A stretch of 64,000 bases of DNA from Glebionis coronaria (GCA_025667525.1 CM046876.1:84051512-84115511), one strand, 5' to 3'; positions 40,080 to 52,006 are shown, counted from the first letter of the stretch. Numbers and translations are program-made. Notes: a model not told the origin generated them from the sequence alone.

Positions 40080-40518
40080 ATTTTTTTTTCTTGTCATCCA
40101 CAGTACACCAACACAGAACTGATAACTCATCTTTTTTCATCTCCTCCACACCCCACAAGCTGCTATCATGTTCCTACGATCTATTATGCATATAAATCTG
40201 TTTTAAGCATATAAAGCACTATGACCACTAACAAAAACACCACACCAATTCATTGTTTATCTTTACATCAGTACTAACCAACCAACACCAACACAAATCT
40301 CATCATGCATCGAAGATTTTTCCTCTTTCGTGGCACGATCTGGATACCACTTCCATTAGTTCGGATATTTGGGTAACTCTGAAAGGTGGATCTGATTGAA
40401 TCAATTTTGGTGGGTTTAGTTTAATTGATTGGGTGGGGACAGTGACATCTTGGTTTTTGATGGTGTGATACTGTGATTGTTCATCCAAGGTTGATATACA
40501 GATACCTAATGTTTAAAG
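40080..40518 (+). other. Possible captured gene 5' leader inside the MULE
   Basis: The stretch is less AT-rich and C/A-rich (CTCCTCCACACCCCACAAGC, ACCAACCAACACCAACAC), like a plant 5' untranslated leader, and ends TTTAAAG followed by a strong donor GTAAGTAG at 40519. No protein is recognised. MULEs often carry gene fragments (Pack-MULEs); capture here is an inference. Confidence 0.3.
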
Positions 40519-41424
40519 GTAAGTAGTTGTTGCATAATATATGAAGAAGCTAAGCATTATTTATGGTAGTAGTGGTAGATTTATATTCATAGGTTTGAAT
40601 AGATGATCTTGGTGTAGGATATAGTCAAGCTTTGACTTTGTAAAGTCAAACATAAATGCTACTATTGTAAATCTTTTTTATGTTCGATGTATAAGGGGTG
40701 TTTGGATTTCATAAAGTCAAACATGAGTGGCGTTGGGACATTTGTAATGCTACGAATTTGAAAAGGGATACAATTTTGGCTCTTTCGAATAAAAAACATT
40801 ATATGTTTAAAATTTAACTTATAAATGTTCAGGTGTTTTTGTTGATTATAAATTTTGATGAATGTTAGTATTAGAATGGTGGTTCATAAAATTTGAGGTG
40901 GCTGGAATTATAGCAGGTTGTGGCAAAATTCAGGTTGAAGATAAATAAGGTTGAAGATAAGGGTAATTTTGTCACTTCAGCCATGAAATTAGCATTTAAC
41001 AGTCAAACTAACAGAAAAGTTAGTCAAGGGACCAAACCCGTTAAAAGTCACAACTACGGGGACTAAACCTGAGAAAAAAAAGTAAAAAGACCATTTGTGT
41101 TAAACCCGGATGACCACATGGACCATTTATGCAATTAACTTATATAATAAAGAGTACTCTCTGGCTTTAAATCTCTGATTAAGTCTTTCCCTTCTTAAAA
41201 CCATTTCTAAAGTATGTGATATTAGTTGTACTAAAAACACATAATTTGTGTTCTTATTAGATTAGTAACCAAAACCAGGCGTTAAGTAAAGTTATTTTGG
41301 ATATTATATTTATATTGGATACTAAGACTCATCTCTATCATTCATCTCTACCTCAATAAAATAGATAAGATTAAAAATATTTATTTAATTCATTTATTTT
41401 TATAATTTAAATATCTCTTAAGTG

Positions 41425-41975
41425 TTAGACAAAAAAAAATATACCATCGTGACGAGCATTTAATTATCATTCTACCAATATGCATTATGATATACTTTTG
41501 AAGAAAAAAAATTTCGTTTTTTTCTTCTTGTTAAAATTTACGTAAAATATCATATTTGATAATAGTGTTTCATCATATATAATAACGGTGTTGAATCATA
41601 AATTATTGTTAAATCATAAATGATATTTGTTTATATCATATATGATAAGTTCTACTATTATATATGATAAGTTATGTCATATATGATAAGTTCTACTATT
41701 ATATATGATAAGTTATATCATATATGATAATAGTGTTTCATTATATATGATACTAGTGTTAACTCATAAAATATTATTAAATTATCTATAATATTGGTTT
41801 ATATCAAATATGATAAGTTATATAATATATGATACTGGTGTTACATCATATATAATATTAGTATCATATAGATAATTTTCGACAATAAAAATAAAATGTT
41901 GAAAGTGTATCATGTAGCATATCTATAAAAAAAATAATTAAACACTTTTCGTAACGGTATATTTTTTTTCGTATA
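41425..41975. mobile_element. AT-rich inverted-repeat element with ATATGATAAGTT tandem repeats
   Basis: Ends AAAAAAAATATACCATCGTGA and the inverse of AAAAAAAATATACCGTTACGA match over about 70 bp with mismatches. The centre (about 41540-41870) repeats TATATGATAAGTTCTACTAT and TATATGATAATAGTGTT-like units in both orientations. No target duplication was found and no superfamily is assigned. Confidence 0.5.
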
Positions 41976-43531
41976 ACAATCCAATCTTTAACACCCCCAA
42001 ATTTACACACAGCGGAACATACATTTGCGTGCTAAATAAAGGTACAATACACACAAGAATATAAAGAACGACTCAAAAGAAACGTTTTAAGATTTACTAT
42101 TCCAAAGTTTTCAGAGTAGTGTAGTCCCAAGTAATCATCACCAAAAGATAAGTTTAAACATAACATATAAAATATTTTGATATGGAATGGTAATTTAACA
42201 AAGAGTTTAGCAAAACACGGTGCACACTTGATTCCATGACTCCTAAGCTCCAGCTTCCTTGATTACCTGAAATACATGCTAAAAATCATCAACAAAAATG
42301 TTGAGTGAAATCTATAGATTTAGATAATAATTTTGAACACTAGCATAAGTTATAATTTGGTAGCATACTTGGAATCAACAAGCATTGTATAATAATTTGC
42401 ATCAACAACTATAATTGTACATAACAATAATTGCATTAAGCTCATGTAACCGAACCCTTAGACACTCTCATTAATGGTCTAATAAGACGAAATATTTATT
42501 AATTGTCAGTGACCTCCAGATTATAGGTACATTGCCGTATACCTGACTTCTCTATACAATATGTCCGTACAGTGAGCGTTCAGGCATAAGCTTTTAGGAA
42601 CATCACACACACACCGAACCGGGTGGCTTCCCCCATAGATCTATTAATTTTACCAACGGCTAGCCCATCATAAGCTAGTTAACGGACCATAATTGAGGCT
42701 TTTATAATTGGCAATATACTACTCAATGCAATTCAAAGGCAACCACGGGTCCAATCATAATCGGAACAAGTATACCATAAAAATAACTTGTGTTCTAATC
42801 TATAAAAGAGCCTGTATTCCCCCTCGCGGGTTTTAAAAACAATTAAAGTGAACAAACGAGGCTATTGATTCACCTTAGTATTTAGCGTAGGAGTAAGACG
42901 ATCGTCGACGATGTAGATGCCCGGTAAAACACGAAAGCCGCAACCTACCAAATAAGGCGAGCACTTCATCAATATACTAAGTATCTAAACATACTTAGTA
43001 TAACCAATTAAATAAACTCAAAACTATAGTAAATACGTAAGAACAAACCACACAAGTGAATTTACTAGACGCTTTTACAAGACTACGTTATTAAGACAAG
43101 TGCTCCCGAAAGCACTCAGCCGGTATATACCAAATATACGAGCTGATTTCCCATAGATAGACAACACGAAATTTTATGAAAATTGATTAAAAACTTAATC
43201 ATAACCTGAACAAAACTCAGTTTGAATTTCATACAAAGATTTACATTTTAGAACCACCTGCTCAACACATTTCTAGACTCTAAAATCCGGACAGTTTTGT
43301 ACACTTGACTCACAAAACCATTTTGAACTTCATAACCATTTCCGTTTGCAAAACCAATACTTGAGTTTGAAATAGACTCAAAATGATAAGTTTAGGACCT
43401 TAGATCAGCCTCTAACCATTTCTAGAATTCTACTTATAGTCCCCGAGATTTGACCAATTATCGACAACAATTTCGTGTTGTGTCGATACTCGCCTCCCGG
43501 TACACGAATATTCAAATTAGCATATCTTCCT

Positions 43532-43852
43532 TGTTGGAAATACGTTTTTACGTATTTATGAAGGATCGGTCGCTCCAACGATATATTATTGTATTAGGCT
43601 CGTGATCCAGTTTGTACTAAATATAATCCATATAGCCCACATGTAGGGTGGGCTATATATACCCCTCCTAGCATGTTAGGAGGGGTGGTTCTTCTCATTT
43701 AACACTTTTCATTAATCTAATTTCACTTTCTCTCTCTACTTTTCTTTTCTCTCCTTTCTCTCTCTACACCTCATCTCCTTCTTCCCTATTTCCACCATCT
43801 AATCAATAGATCTTCCATCATTTACCAAATCCTTAGAATCCGTAGACCTTCA
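43532..43852 (+). repeat. 5' LTR of the gag-only element
   Basis: Starts TGTTGGAAATACG and ends GTAGACCTTCA just before the primer-binding site. The TATA region (CTATATATA, 43653-43661) sits between two perfect hairpins: TAGCCCAC/GTGGGCTA (43633-43655) and CCCCTCCTA/TAGGAGGGG (43662-43685). Confidence 0.9.
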
Positions 43853-44316
43853 ATTGGTATCAAGAGCCATGGTTAAATCTTAGGATTTGTATTTTTTTTA
43901 TTTATCTATTGATTTGATTGAAATTTTTTAATAATCTTTTCATTTCATTTTTTATATATATAATCGTCTCATTTTTTTTTTTTTTCTTCTTTCTGTCTTG
44001 AAAATCTATCCAATCAGTTTTTTATCAAGTTTTTTTAATCATATCATTTTTTAATCATATCATTTTTTTTAATCAGTTCCTCAGTTTCTCATTTTTTTAT
44101 CAGTCCAAAACAGTCCAATCAGTGTTTTCTGTCTAAATAATCAGTTTTTTATATCATCACAACTTTGTCTAATCAGTTTGCTTATAGTTTTTCTATTTTT
44201 CTTTTTTGGTCAAATCAGTCCAAAGTCTCTGGCTTTTATCCCATCAATCTGTCCAAACCAATTCAAATCTATCTGTTTTTCTTATTAGTTTTTCCAATCT
44301 TTCCGCGTAGGCTGTT

Positions 44317-44509
44317 ATTCCGAATAGACACAGTTTTCCGCATAGACACAGTTTTCCGCATAGACACAGTTTTCCGCATAGACACAGTTTTCCGCATAGA
44401 CACAACTTTCCGAATAGGACTTTCCGAATAGGACTTTCCGAATAGGACTTTCCGAATAGGACTTTCCGAATAGGACTTTCCGAATAGGACTTTCCGAATA
44501 GACTTTTCT
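44317..44509 (+). repeat. Double minisatellite in the leader: 18-bp x5 then 14-bp x7
   Basis: Five units of 18 bp (CATAGACACAGTTTTCCG, starts near 44324, 44342, 44360, 44378, 44396) pass directly into seven of 14 bp (CCGAATAGGACTTT, from about 44410 to 44508). Both share the core TTTCCGMATAG, so the shorter unit looks derived from the longer. The ORFs here are only readings of the repeat. Confidence 0.93.
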
Positions 44510-46119
44510 AACAACACGACTCCCTCGACTCCTTCTCTCGACACAGACACTGACCCCAACCCAAACCTTCTCGTCTCTCGACTCTCGAACACACATAATC
44601 TAACAACACACAAAACACTCGACACAACTCAAACTCGTTTCCACACACTCGGACTCATCACACCTTCGCATCACCCTCTCTCGTCTCCTACCAAGACTCT
44701 CCCTCGCACCCCTTACATCAACCTCACACCCTCGACACCCATCAACAAAAACTCAAAACCAAGATCAGACCCTCGACTCATCAGACTCTCATAAAAAACA
44801 ATACTCTCGACTGAAATCCAACTCTTTTTCCAGACAAACCCTCTCGACTCCCTCAAAACCCTCACCTCTCGACCCAAGACCCTCCCACAAACTCTCGAAA
44901 GACTCGACTCATTTTTTACAGACCCTCTCACCCCCACATCTCTCACCTCACAAGACCCTCAACACAAATCAACACCTAGACTTGTGAATCCAACAACTTG
45001 ATTCGACTGACATCAAACAACTCTCGACCCTCACACCCTAACTCCCTCACACCCAAACCCACATCTCTCGTCAAACTCAATCACCCAGAAACTCTCAAAC
45101 GAAGACCAAATCGACACCATTCAAAAACGACTCACTTTTCTCACACCCTCAACATCACACAGACACATACACACTCCCGACCCTTACATCACCCTCGTTT
45201 CATACAATCAACACTTCACAACATCAAGACTCTCTTTCTCACAGACTGAATCTTGACAACACAACAAGAAAGACGCGACAGATGAAAGATAGACTCGATT
45301 GATCTCAAGATTAACAACCAGAAAACATAAAACAGTACCTACCCGAGACCTTCTTTTACAAGATCTAGAAGCGAATCTCTTTAGCTGTTCTTCACTCGTG
45401 GGATATGCGATTATAGATCTTGGATTAAAGGAGAAAAGATAATCAAGGGGCGGAGTAATCAAAGTGATAGAGAATCAAAGTGAATTAGAGGATCAAGGAG
45501 CGGAGTAATGAAAGAGACGGATGAGTTATATGTCTGAGGAGAGAGAGAGATATTTAATTATAGGGATTAAGTTGGGCGACGTTTACAAAGGGCGGAGGAA
45601 ATTAAGTATTAGTGGGAAGTGGGAAACACGTGGACGGAGGGAGTAAAGTTGGCGGAGTTTACAAAGATGAGAGTGGGAACACATGTTATCATGGGAAACT
45701 GTAATTCAGGCCACGAAAAACCAATTTTTTTGTTAAAAAGATTTTTCTAAAATCTCTCTCATTTTTTTTTGTTATTTTAATTATCAAATTTTTCTTTACA
45801 TTTTTTTATCAAATTCGTTAGTTGATTTTAGTTTTTTATATCAAAATTTTCTTTTTTTTTTAAATTAAGTTAATTTTTTTTTAATTTTTGGCAAATCGTG
45901 TTGAGGCGAGTATTTTTTAAAAGTTAACGTGAAAAAATATTTGTCGGGTTAAACGTTATTGTGGCTGGATTTAAAGACAAACGTGACGAGTCAAAGTAAC
46001 GGGCTTCATTTATATCATCAATCGAGGAATTTTAAGTGTTACTTACGGGTCTTTCGTTTTTTCACGAATTCTAAAATCCCGAAAACAACAACATTCACGT
46101 CATTTTTAATCGATATTTA
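44510..46119 (+). other. Leader region; 44510-45240 strongly depleted of G on the plus strand
   Basis: No coding sequence. From 44510 to about 45240 the sense strand is rich in C, A and T with recurrent CTCTCGAC words and few G, while 45240-46119 is of ordinary AT-rich composition. It lies between the primer-binding site and the gag-like ORF, where packaging signals usually lie. Confidence 0.55.
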
Positions 46120-48312
46120 ATGGATTCGTTAGATTCGACACTTAAAGAGGGAGACTTGCATCGAATGCATGACAAAGCTAGAGAAAGTGGTATAAATTCA
46201 TTTCAAATGCTTCAATATCATCTAGTTACTCTTTCACGGCTTCCAGGAGGGAGCGAATTTGTGACAATCTTTGGACAAGATCGTCATATATTCATCGACT
46301 CAATTTTTACCACTTTGACCCAACTCGCCGAGCAACTCAACCATGGAAACTTTAATCACTCTGCATCGGCACTTGCATATAAGGCTCTTGTGACACAACT
46401 CACGCCTTTCCTCCAATTCAATATCATCATGCCTGAAAGTTCAGTGATTTGCCAATCATTTCTTCGAGATACACATACCGAGTTTAGAGTTTTTCGTGAT
46501 ACAATATTGAAACTAATGACCTCGGTCTCGTCTTCGATTTATGAAAGATCTCGACTTCAGCAAGGGTATGATAATGGAGTGCAAGACTTTTCGATGCAAG
46601 AGGAAATTGTTCATACGATTGACAACTTGGAGCCTAACGATGGCAAGAGCACGGAATCAGGAGGACAACATGATACCAGTGGCACGTCAGAGAATGTTCA
46701 CGAGATCTCTCTTGACGACACCTTACCCGTTTATGACGAAGAGCCTGCAAACATGGTACAATGTGATGTTGGTTATGATGTATATGCTGATGACATGCCG
46801 CATATTGAGCATTCTGAACCTAATTATGACAAACATGGGATGGATAAGAGTGATAGAAATACCACTTATGATTCATCCGATGTGAGTCATAATGGGGGAG
46901 AAAGTGTTCAAAATGCTAAACATCATGATAATTGTCTTATAACTGCTTCATTGACAGCTTCTGATTCCAAGATTAGAGAGTTCGAAACGATTGTAGCTCA
47001 ACAATCAAAAGATCTGGAGGATGCCAAAATTGAATTTTCAAAGAAAACGAACAAATTTGAAACATACTTTGAAAAACTTGAAAAGTCAAACGTTTTTCTT
47101 GAAAGAAAATTGGATCAAAAAGTGTTAGATTCTAAAGCTGAAAAGGATAGTCTTTTGAAACAAATTCAACTGCTTGAATCTAAGTTGGCATCCCAAGATA
47201 ACTTGCTCAAAGAGAATGAGACTTTAAAGGCCCAAGTACAGGAAAAGGTTTTTGCTATAGCTGCGTTGAAAAACGAGTTAAGGAAAACTAGAGGACCTAG
47301 TGTGGACACTAAGCTTGAAAAACCATCAATCTTGGGGAAACCGCCTACAAATCAGTTTGTCAGACAACCGATTGTCAGACAACCTACTGCATTTAGATCC
47401 GAGCGACCACTATCCTCGAGACCGCGGTTTGCCTCCCAAGTTGATTTGGGTCATATTTCTAGAACAGTCACTCCACCAACTAGGCCTAATGTGACTAAAT
47501 CAGCTTTAGCAAGACCAAATCATATGATTGCCTCTAGTTTCCCTAAAAATACCAAGACCACGTCTAGAACTAGTTCAAATGACGTTTGCCATAATTTTGG
47601 TCAAAGGGAAACTATTCAAAAGACACATGTAAGAGATAGCAATGTCCAACCTAGTCAGATGCCTTCTAGATTACCCAACACTGCTAACCGTAGCATGCCA
47701 TCTTCTAGGAGCATCGATCAATCATCTAGGAATTATTCAGACATTAAATATGCTACTTGTAAAACATGTAGAAAATGTGTCTTTACGGCAAATCATGATG
47801 CTTGTGTCAAGAAATTACTTGATGAGGTGAACTCCCGTGCTAGAATTAAGTCCCAGTGGATAGCTAAAATCAAACCCTTTGGTAAAGTTTGGCGCCCCAC
47901 TGGTAGAACTTTCACTCTTGTAGGAAACGAGTGCCCTTTAACTAGGATAGTCTCTGATTCTACGAAGACTACTAGGGAGGAACTTGCAAAGGATGATACA
48001 TCACTTAAGCCTGAACTTAAGATTTTCTATAAAAGGAAACGTTTGCCAACTAAGACAAGTGAATCATCCCCTCAGGCCACCTCTGACACAAGAAAAGAAA
48101 ACCGTGAACCCCCACGTGCTTCAAAAATAGATATCTCTAACCCATGCAAAAGTATACAAACTCCTAATGAGAATGCAGGTACCAAAGTTGATGTTCCAAA
48201 AGAACGAAGCGGTCCAATCGTTGTATACCGTTCAACTAAGGACACTCTTAGAGTTTGGTTGCTGAAGAAGCAGATATCAGAGAAACAAATGTCTCAGAGG
48301 ATTCATGGTTAA
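46120..48312 (+). CDS. Gag-like ORF of the pol-less element
   Basis: An open frame of 730 codons from the first ATG after the leader (MDSLDSTLKEGDLHRMHDKA). Residues 1-150 form a helical region I cannot assign; 150-260 are acidic; 280-390 are coiled coil (DAKIEFSKKTNKFETYFEKL); 400-560 are basic and Ser/Pro/Arg-rich. Near residue 545 is the Cys/His cluster CKTCRKCVFTANHDAC, followed by FGKVWRPTGRTFTLVGNECP, a linker that precedes protease in related Copia polyproteins. The frame then ends without protease. No classical zinc knuckle or UBN2 core was seen. It is intact in an element with almost identical LTRs, so it may still be expressed and package the RNA. Confidence 0.75.
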   Translation: MDSLDSTLKEGDLHRMHDKARESGINSFQMLQYHLVTLSRLPGGSEFVTIFGQDRHIFIDSIFTTLTQLAEQLNHGNFNHSASALAYKALVTQLTPFLQFNIIMPESSVICQSFLRDTHTEFRVFRDTILKLMTSVSSSIYERSRLQQGYDNGVQDFSMQEEIVHTIDNLEPNDGKSTESGGQHDTSGTSENVHEISLDDTLPVYDEEPANMVQCDVGYDVYADDMPHIEHSEPNYDKHGMDKSDRNTTYDSSDVSHNGGESVQNAKHHDNCLITASLTASDSKIREFETIVAQQSKDLEDAKIEFSKKTNKFETYFEKLEKSNVFLERKLDQKVLDSKAEKDSLLKQIQLLESKLASQDNLLKENETLKAQVQEKVFAIAALKNELRKTRGPSVDTKLEKPSILGKPPTNQFVRQPIVRQPTAFRSERPLSSRPRFASQVDLGHISRTVTPPTRPNVTKSALARPNHMIASSFPKNTKTTSRTSSNDVCHNFGQRETIQKTHVRDSNVQPSQMPSRLPNTANRSMPSSRSIDQSSRNYSDIKYATCKTCRKCVFTANHDACVKKLLDEVNSRARIKSQWIAKIKPFGKVWRPTGRTFTLVGNECPLTRIVSDSTKTTREELAKDDTSLKPELKIFYKRKRLPTKTSESSPQATSDTRKENREPPRASKIDISNPCKSIQTPNENAGTKVDVPKERSGPIVVYRSTKDTLRVWLLKKQISEKQMSQRIHG

Positions 48313-48359
48313 GCATGCAAACAAGGACTTACAGTCACATAACAGACTGTAACTCGATC

Positions 48360-49185
48360 TCAAAAGACAGGAAAGTTCATCCCGATGATGACTTATCCTA
48401 AAAACGAGAAATTCATTTTTCTCGGGCATGAGCTTATGTTAAAAACATTCCACGTTTTTAAGCTCATGCACAAGGACTTATAGTCACATCACAGACTATA
48501 ACTCGATCATCAAAGAAAGGAAAGTTTATCGCCGATGGTAAACTTATCCTAAAAACGAGAAATTTATTTTTCTCGGGCATGAGCTTATATTAAAACATTC
48601 CAAGTTTTTAAGCTCATGCACAATGGCGTATAATCACATTACAGTTTATACCCCGTTCTTCAAAGGCAGGAAAGTTTATCGCCGATGATAAACTTATCCT
48701 CACAACGAGAAATTAATTTTTTCTCGGGCATGAGCTTATATCGAAAACATTCAAAGTTTTTACGCTCATGCACAATGACTTACAGTTAAATGTCAGACTG
48801 TAACTCGAACTTAAAATAAAGGAAAGTTTATCTTTTATGATAACTTATCCTCTTAATGAGAAATTCACCTTTCTCGGTCATGAGCTTGTATTAAAACATT
48901 CGAAGTTTTAAGCTCAGAAAGGAAAGTGTATCTTTTAAATAAGAGAACATTTACTCATAACGAGAAATTAACCTTTCTCGGTCATGAGCTTTCCGTTAAA
49001 ACAGTCAAAGTTTTCAAGCTCATGAAAACGACTTCTAAGTAAATGTCAGCTTAGGACTCGTTCTTCAAATAAAAGGAAAGTTTATCGCCGATGATAAACT
49101 TATCCTTAACAACGGGAAGTTTACAACTTCTCGGACTTGAGCTCGTTTTATAAGATATTCAACATCTTAAGCTCAAGTAATTGGT
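48360..49185 (+). repeat. Six tandem units (about 100-150 bp), each with two hairpins
   Basis: Each unit has GGAAAGTTTATC, a short hairpin CGAGAAA/TTTCTCG and a longer hairpin CATGAGCTT/AAGCTCATG. Short-hairpin starts are near 48405, 48554, 48706, 48857, 48960 and 49113. In the last unit both stems have changed but still pair. A single copy occurs, inverted, in the inner element at about 8540-8720. Confidence 0.85.
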
Positions 49186-52006
49186 TTTCAAAACTTTGAA
49201 CACAATTTTTCGAGAATTTCTCAAAAGGTTTTTCTAAATCTTTCAAAATTGTGTGTTCAAAAATGTTTTGATAAAAAGAGCATGTCTTCTGGAATCGATA
49301 ATATTTACGAACCTAGAAATGTCATTCAATAATGACACGGGGTTGTAAATAAAGTTCGAGCAGAAGTTCAAACTTTTAGAACATGCTCAAAATGGTTTGC
49401 TATTATTTTCGATAGTAACCCGCTTTTCACATTGAAGTCAAGCATTTCACCAGAAAGCTTTGACTTCAGAATCCGAAGTTATCAACTCTACAATCCAAAG
49501 TTCGTTGCAATTGATATCTACATACTCGACGATGCGACTACTCAAACGGTGACTACAGCTCTTTCAATAGAACACGGGTCAACAATTGAGGGGGAGCAAT
49601 TGTCCAGCATTCAGAATCCTTGATGCCGAGAGTGCCAAGTTCACATATTGGTGTTAAGACAACGATATCAATCATACACATGGAGTCAAGAGATAACTTC
49701 AGAAGTTACGAGGAAGACCAACATTCGTGAACAAGAACCATGTGCTTCTTTCATATGATGTTCTCCATCATTCAGGTCCAACCTCGTAAATTGCTAATAT
49801 TGTGAATTCATTATCATATATGATCTTTGCACGTGATAAATACCTTACACTTGTGTTTAAAAGGTATTTAATTTACGTTTCAAGTACACCCTCATTAATT
49901 TGAGGGGGAGCTTGTGTAATTCATGAAGATAATTGGATTTGCATTTTTCTTCCCAAATTTTCTTAAAATGCTATTAAATCAATTGATATTAAAAACATCA
50001 ATTGGGTTAATATTTTTAATATGGGGGAGAAAATGTGATTTAATATGGGATATGATCAATCATAAATGGTTTGACTTAACGTGCTAGCTCATCCCGACAT
50101 GTGCGAAATGTTTTCGGATATCGTGGCATATGTTAAGGGGGAGCAAAATAGATTTGCACTTCAAAATGCATTTCATGGTGATTTATACTTACCCGCAACC
50201 CATTTATTTCACGACGATGAAGATTGTGGTGACATAAGGATGGTAGGATAGGTTAAAGTCCAATGATTTCTCTAGAACCGGAGGAATCTTCCCAAGGACA
50301 TTCCATAGCTAGAAATAGTAGTCCTTAGGAAAGATGGAGAAAGATTGTGAACGTAGCTGAATGCCGACCAAGTACTTAAGTTAGCACTGGAACAATCACA
50401 ACAAGGTGCTAGTGATGACGTATTGGTAAGCATTGAAGGGGTTGAAGAATGAAAAAGAATTGTAAAGATAAAGGGTGTAAAGAAAGAAGCCCTCCTTACA
50501 ACTTTAGGCAGAAACCGGGTCAATACATATGCTATTGAGGTCATTTTTGCTAATGATTCTCGGTATTGAAGAAAGACATCATGGACCCAGTGATGCAATG
50601 CACAACCCTTCCCAGCTAACTCAAATATCTCTTAAAAGATATTTGTTTTAATCACACGAAGACAACACATTATCTATTGATTTATTCATTCCGAATAAAT
50701 TGGTATTGAAAAGGTGGCACTCCTCTCCAGCCTCCGATCACTAAAAATCCAAAATGCACGATCGAGTCTAGAGCCATTTGAGATCATCAAATATCTCATT
50801 AGGACACACTTTCATTATTCCTTGCTTGTTCACACAATGTGAAAAGTAAGAAAGATATTAAGAGTCCTACCCAAAATCTTCATGATCTTGCCTGAACATC
50901 CGAGTAATACGAAAGTATTTACAATGAAGATGGAAATCCTTCTTGAGCGAATATCAAAAAGCTCATGGTAGGTGACTTGTGCGATTCTTTATGAATCAAA
51001 CTTGTGATAACTGGAAAGCAACAGTGGTTTAATTTCTTAAATGAATTTAAACACGTTCCAGGCCTCTACGCAATATCTTAGTGATCTTGCCAGAACATTC
51101 AGAGTAATACTATTAAGTATTTACAGTGACGAATGGAAATCCTTCTAGTGTTAACATCAAACAGCACTTGGTAGGTAACTTGCAAGATTCTATATGAATC
51201 AAGCTAGTGACAACTGGAAAGCAACGACGGTGCGGTTCTTAATTGAACTTCACTTGTTCCAGGAACATGAATTGACGGCTTCAAATCATGCGGATAAGAT
51301 TATCCAAATGATTCACTCTTTACGTTCGCAGTCAGCTTTGGACGGTCGAGTAAAGAGAACGGGTTTACCCGCGAAATCTTGTCAAGGAGGTTCTTTATTG
51401 AAACTACCTGTCACAAGTACGATATTTAATATCGTCCAACGGTCTTCACCGACCGGAGGTAAAATGCTACCGAATTAGAATGAAATGTTCAAGGCCATTT
51501 CATCCGTGTATATGGTTTGTTGCTAACTGTCTTATGCAGCGTAACAAGAAGGTGGCATTGCGGTGTATAATCCAGAAGAAGTCGTCACCACATGCTTATA
51601 CTACATACACTTAGTACTTCAACAAATTCAAGAAAGTCTGAAGGTCAAGTCTTCCGCTGTATCAAACTCTGAAGCTTTCAAGAATTTAAAGGTATAAGTA
51701 TGTGGAACATGAAGTCACGAAGAGGCGAATTTCACAAGTGATGAATGCACAAGGTCAAGGCAAGGAAACATGCTCAAGACTAAAGTCAAAGATCACATCA
51801 AGCATATTCACAAGAACAAGATCGAAGACTCAAGCATAGTATGCTAGGTTTAAGATTTTGTAAAATGGTGTGACCTCCCTTAGGGGGAGATTGTTGGAAA
51901 TATGTTTTCCCAAAGAAAGTCTCGGTCACATCATTATTAGCATAGATCACGAGCTATAGAATATTTAGAACTTTGTAACTTGGAGCGACCTCCCTTAGGG
52001 GGAGAT
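49186..52006 (+). other. 3' non-coding region with repeated purine tracts and direct repeats
   Basis: Contains extra GGGGGAG tracts near 49590, 49902, 50022 and 50135 besides those at 51885 and 52000, and two copies of a roughly 190-bp repeat (about 50880-51060 and 51065-51250). The PPT-LTR junction is itself present twice, 115 bp apart (51874-51903 and 51989-52018). No supported ORF; 51194-51478 is open but unrecognised. Confidence 0.65.

Larger units (their letters stand above)
37927..41141. mobile_element. Mutator-like element (TIR-MULE), 3.2 kb, 9-bp target duplication
   Basis: Terminal inverted repeats of about 118 bp (37927-38044 and 41023-41141) begin GAGTTAATTGCATAAATGG and AAGTTAATTGCATAAATGG and are highly similar to their inner ends. 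A perfect 9-bp duplication ATATAATAA lies at 37918-37926 and 41142-41150. Long inverted repeats with a 9-bp duplication define Mutator-like elements. I see no MURA/MUDR transposase, so it is non-autonomous. A Stowaway MITE is nested at 38284-38555, and 40080-40518 looks like captured gene 5' sequence. Confidence 0.9.

Noticed and set aside
44317..44509. CRISPR-like regular array
   Set aside because: Units are contiguous with no unique spacers, and the sequence is plant nuclear DNA.
44165..44625. ORFs on both strands with perfect peptide repeats (FRIDTV and SPIRKV types)
   Set aside because: They are translations of the 18-bp and 14-bp minisatellites in an untranslated leader; both strands are open for the same reason.
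51194..51478. 94-codon ORF in the 3' region of the gag-only element
   Set aside because: Partly overlaps a direct repeat shared with non-coding sequence of another element; no homology recognised.
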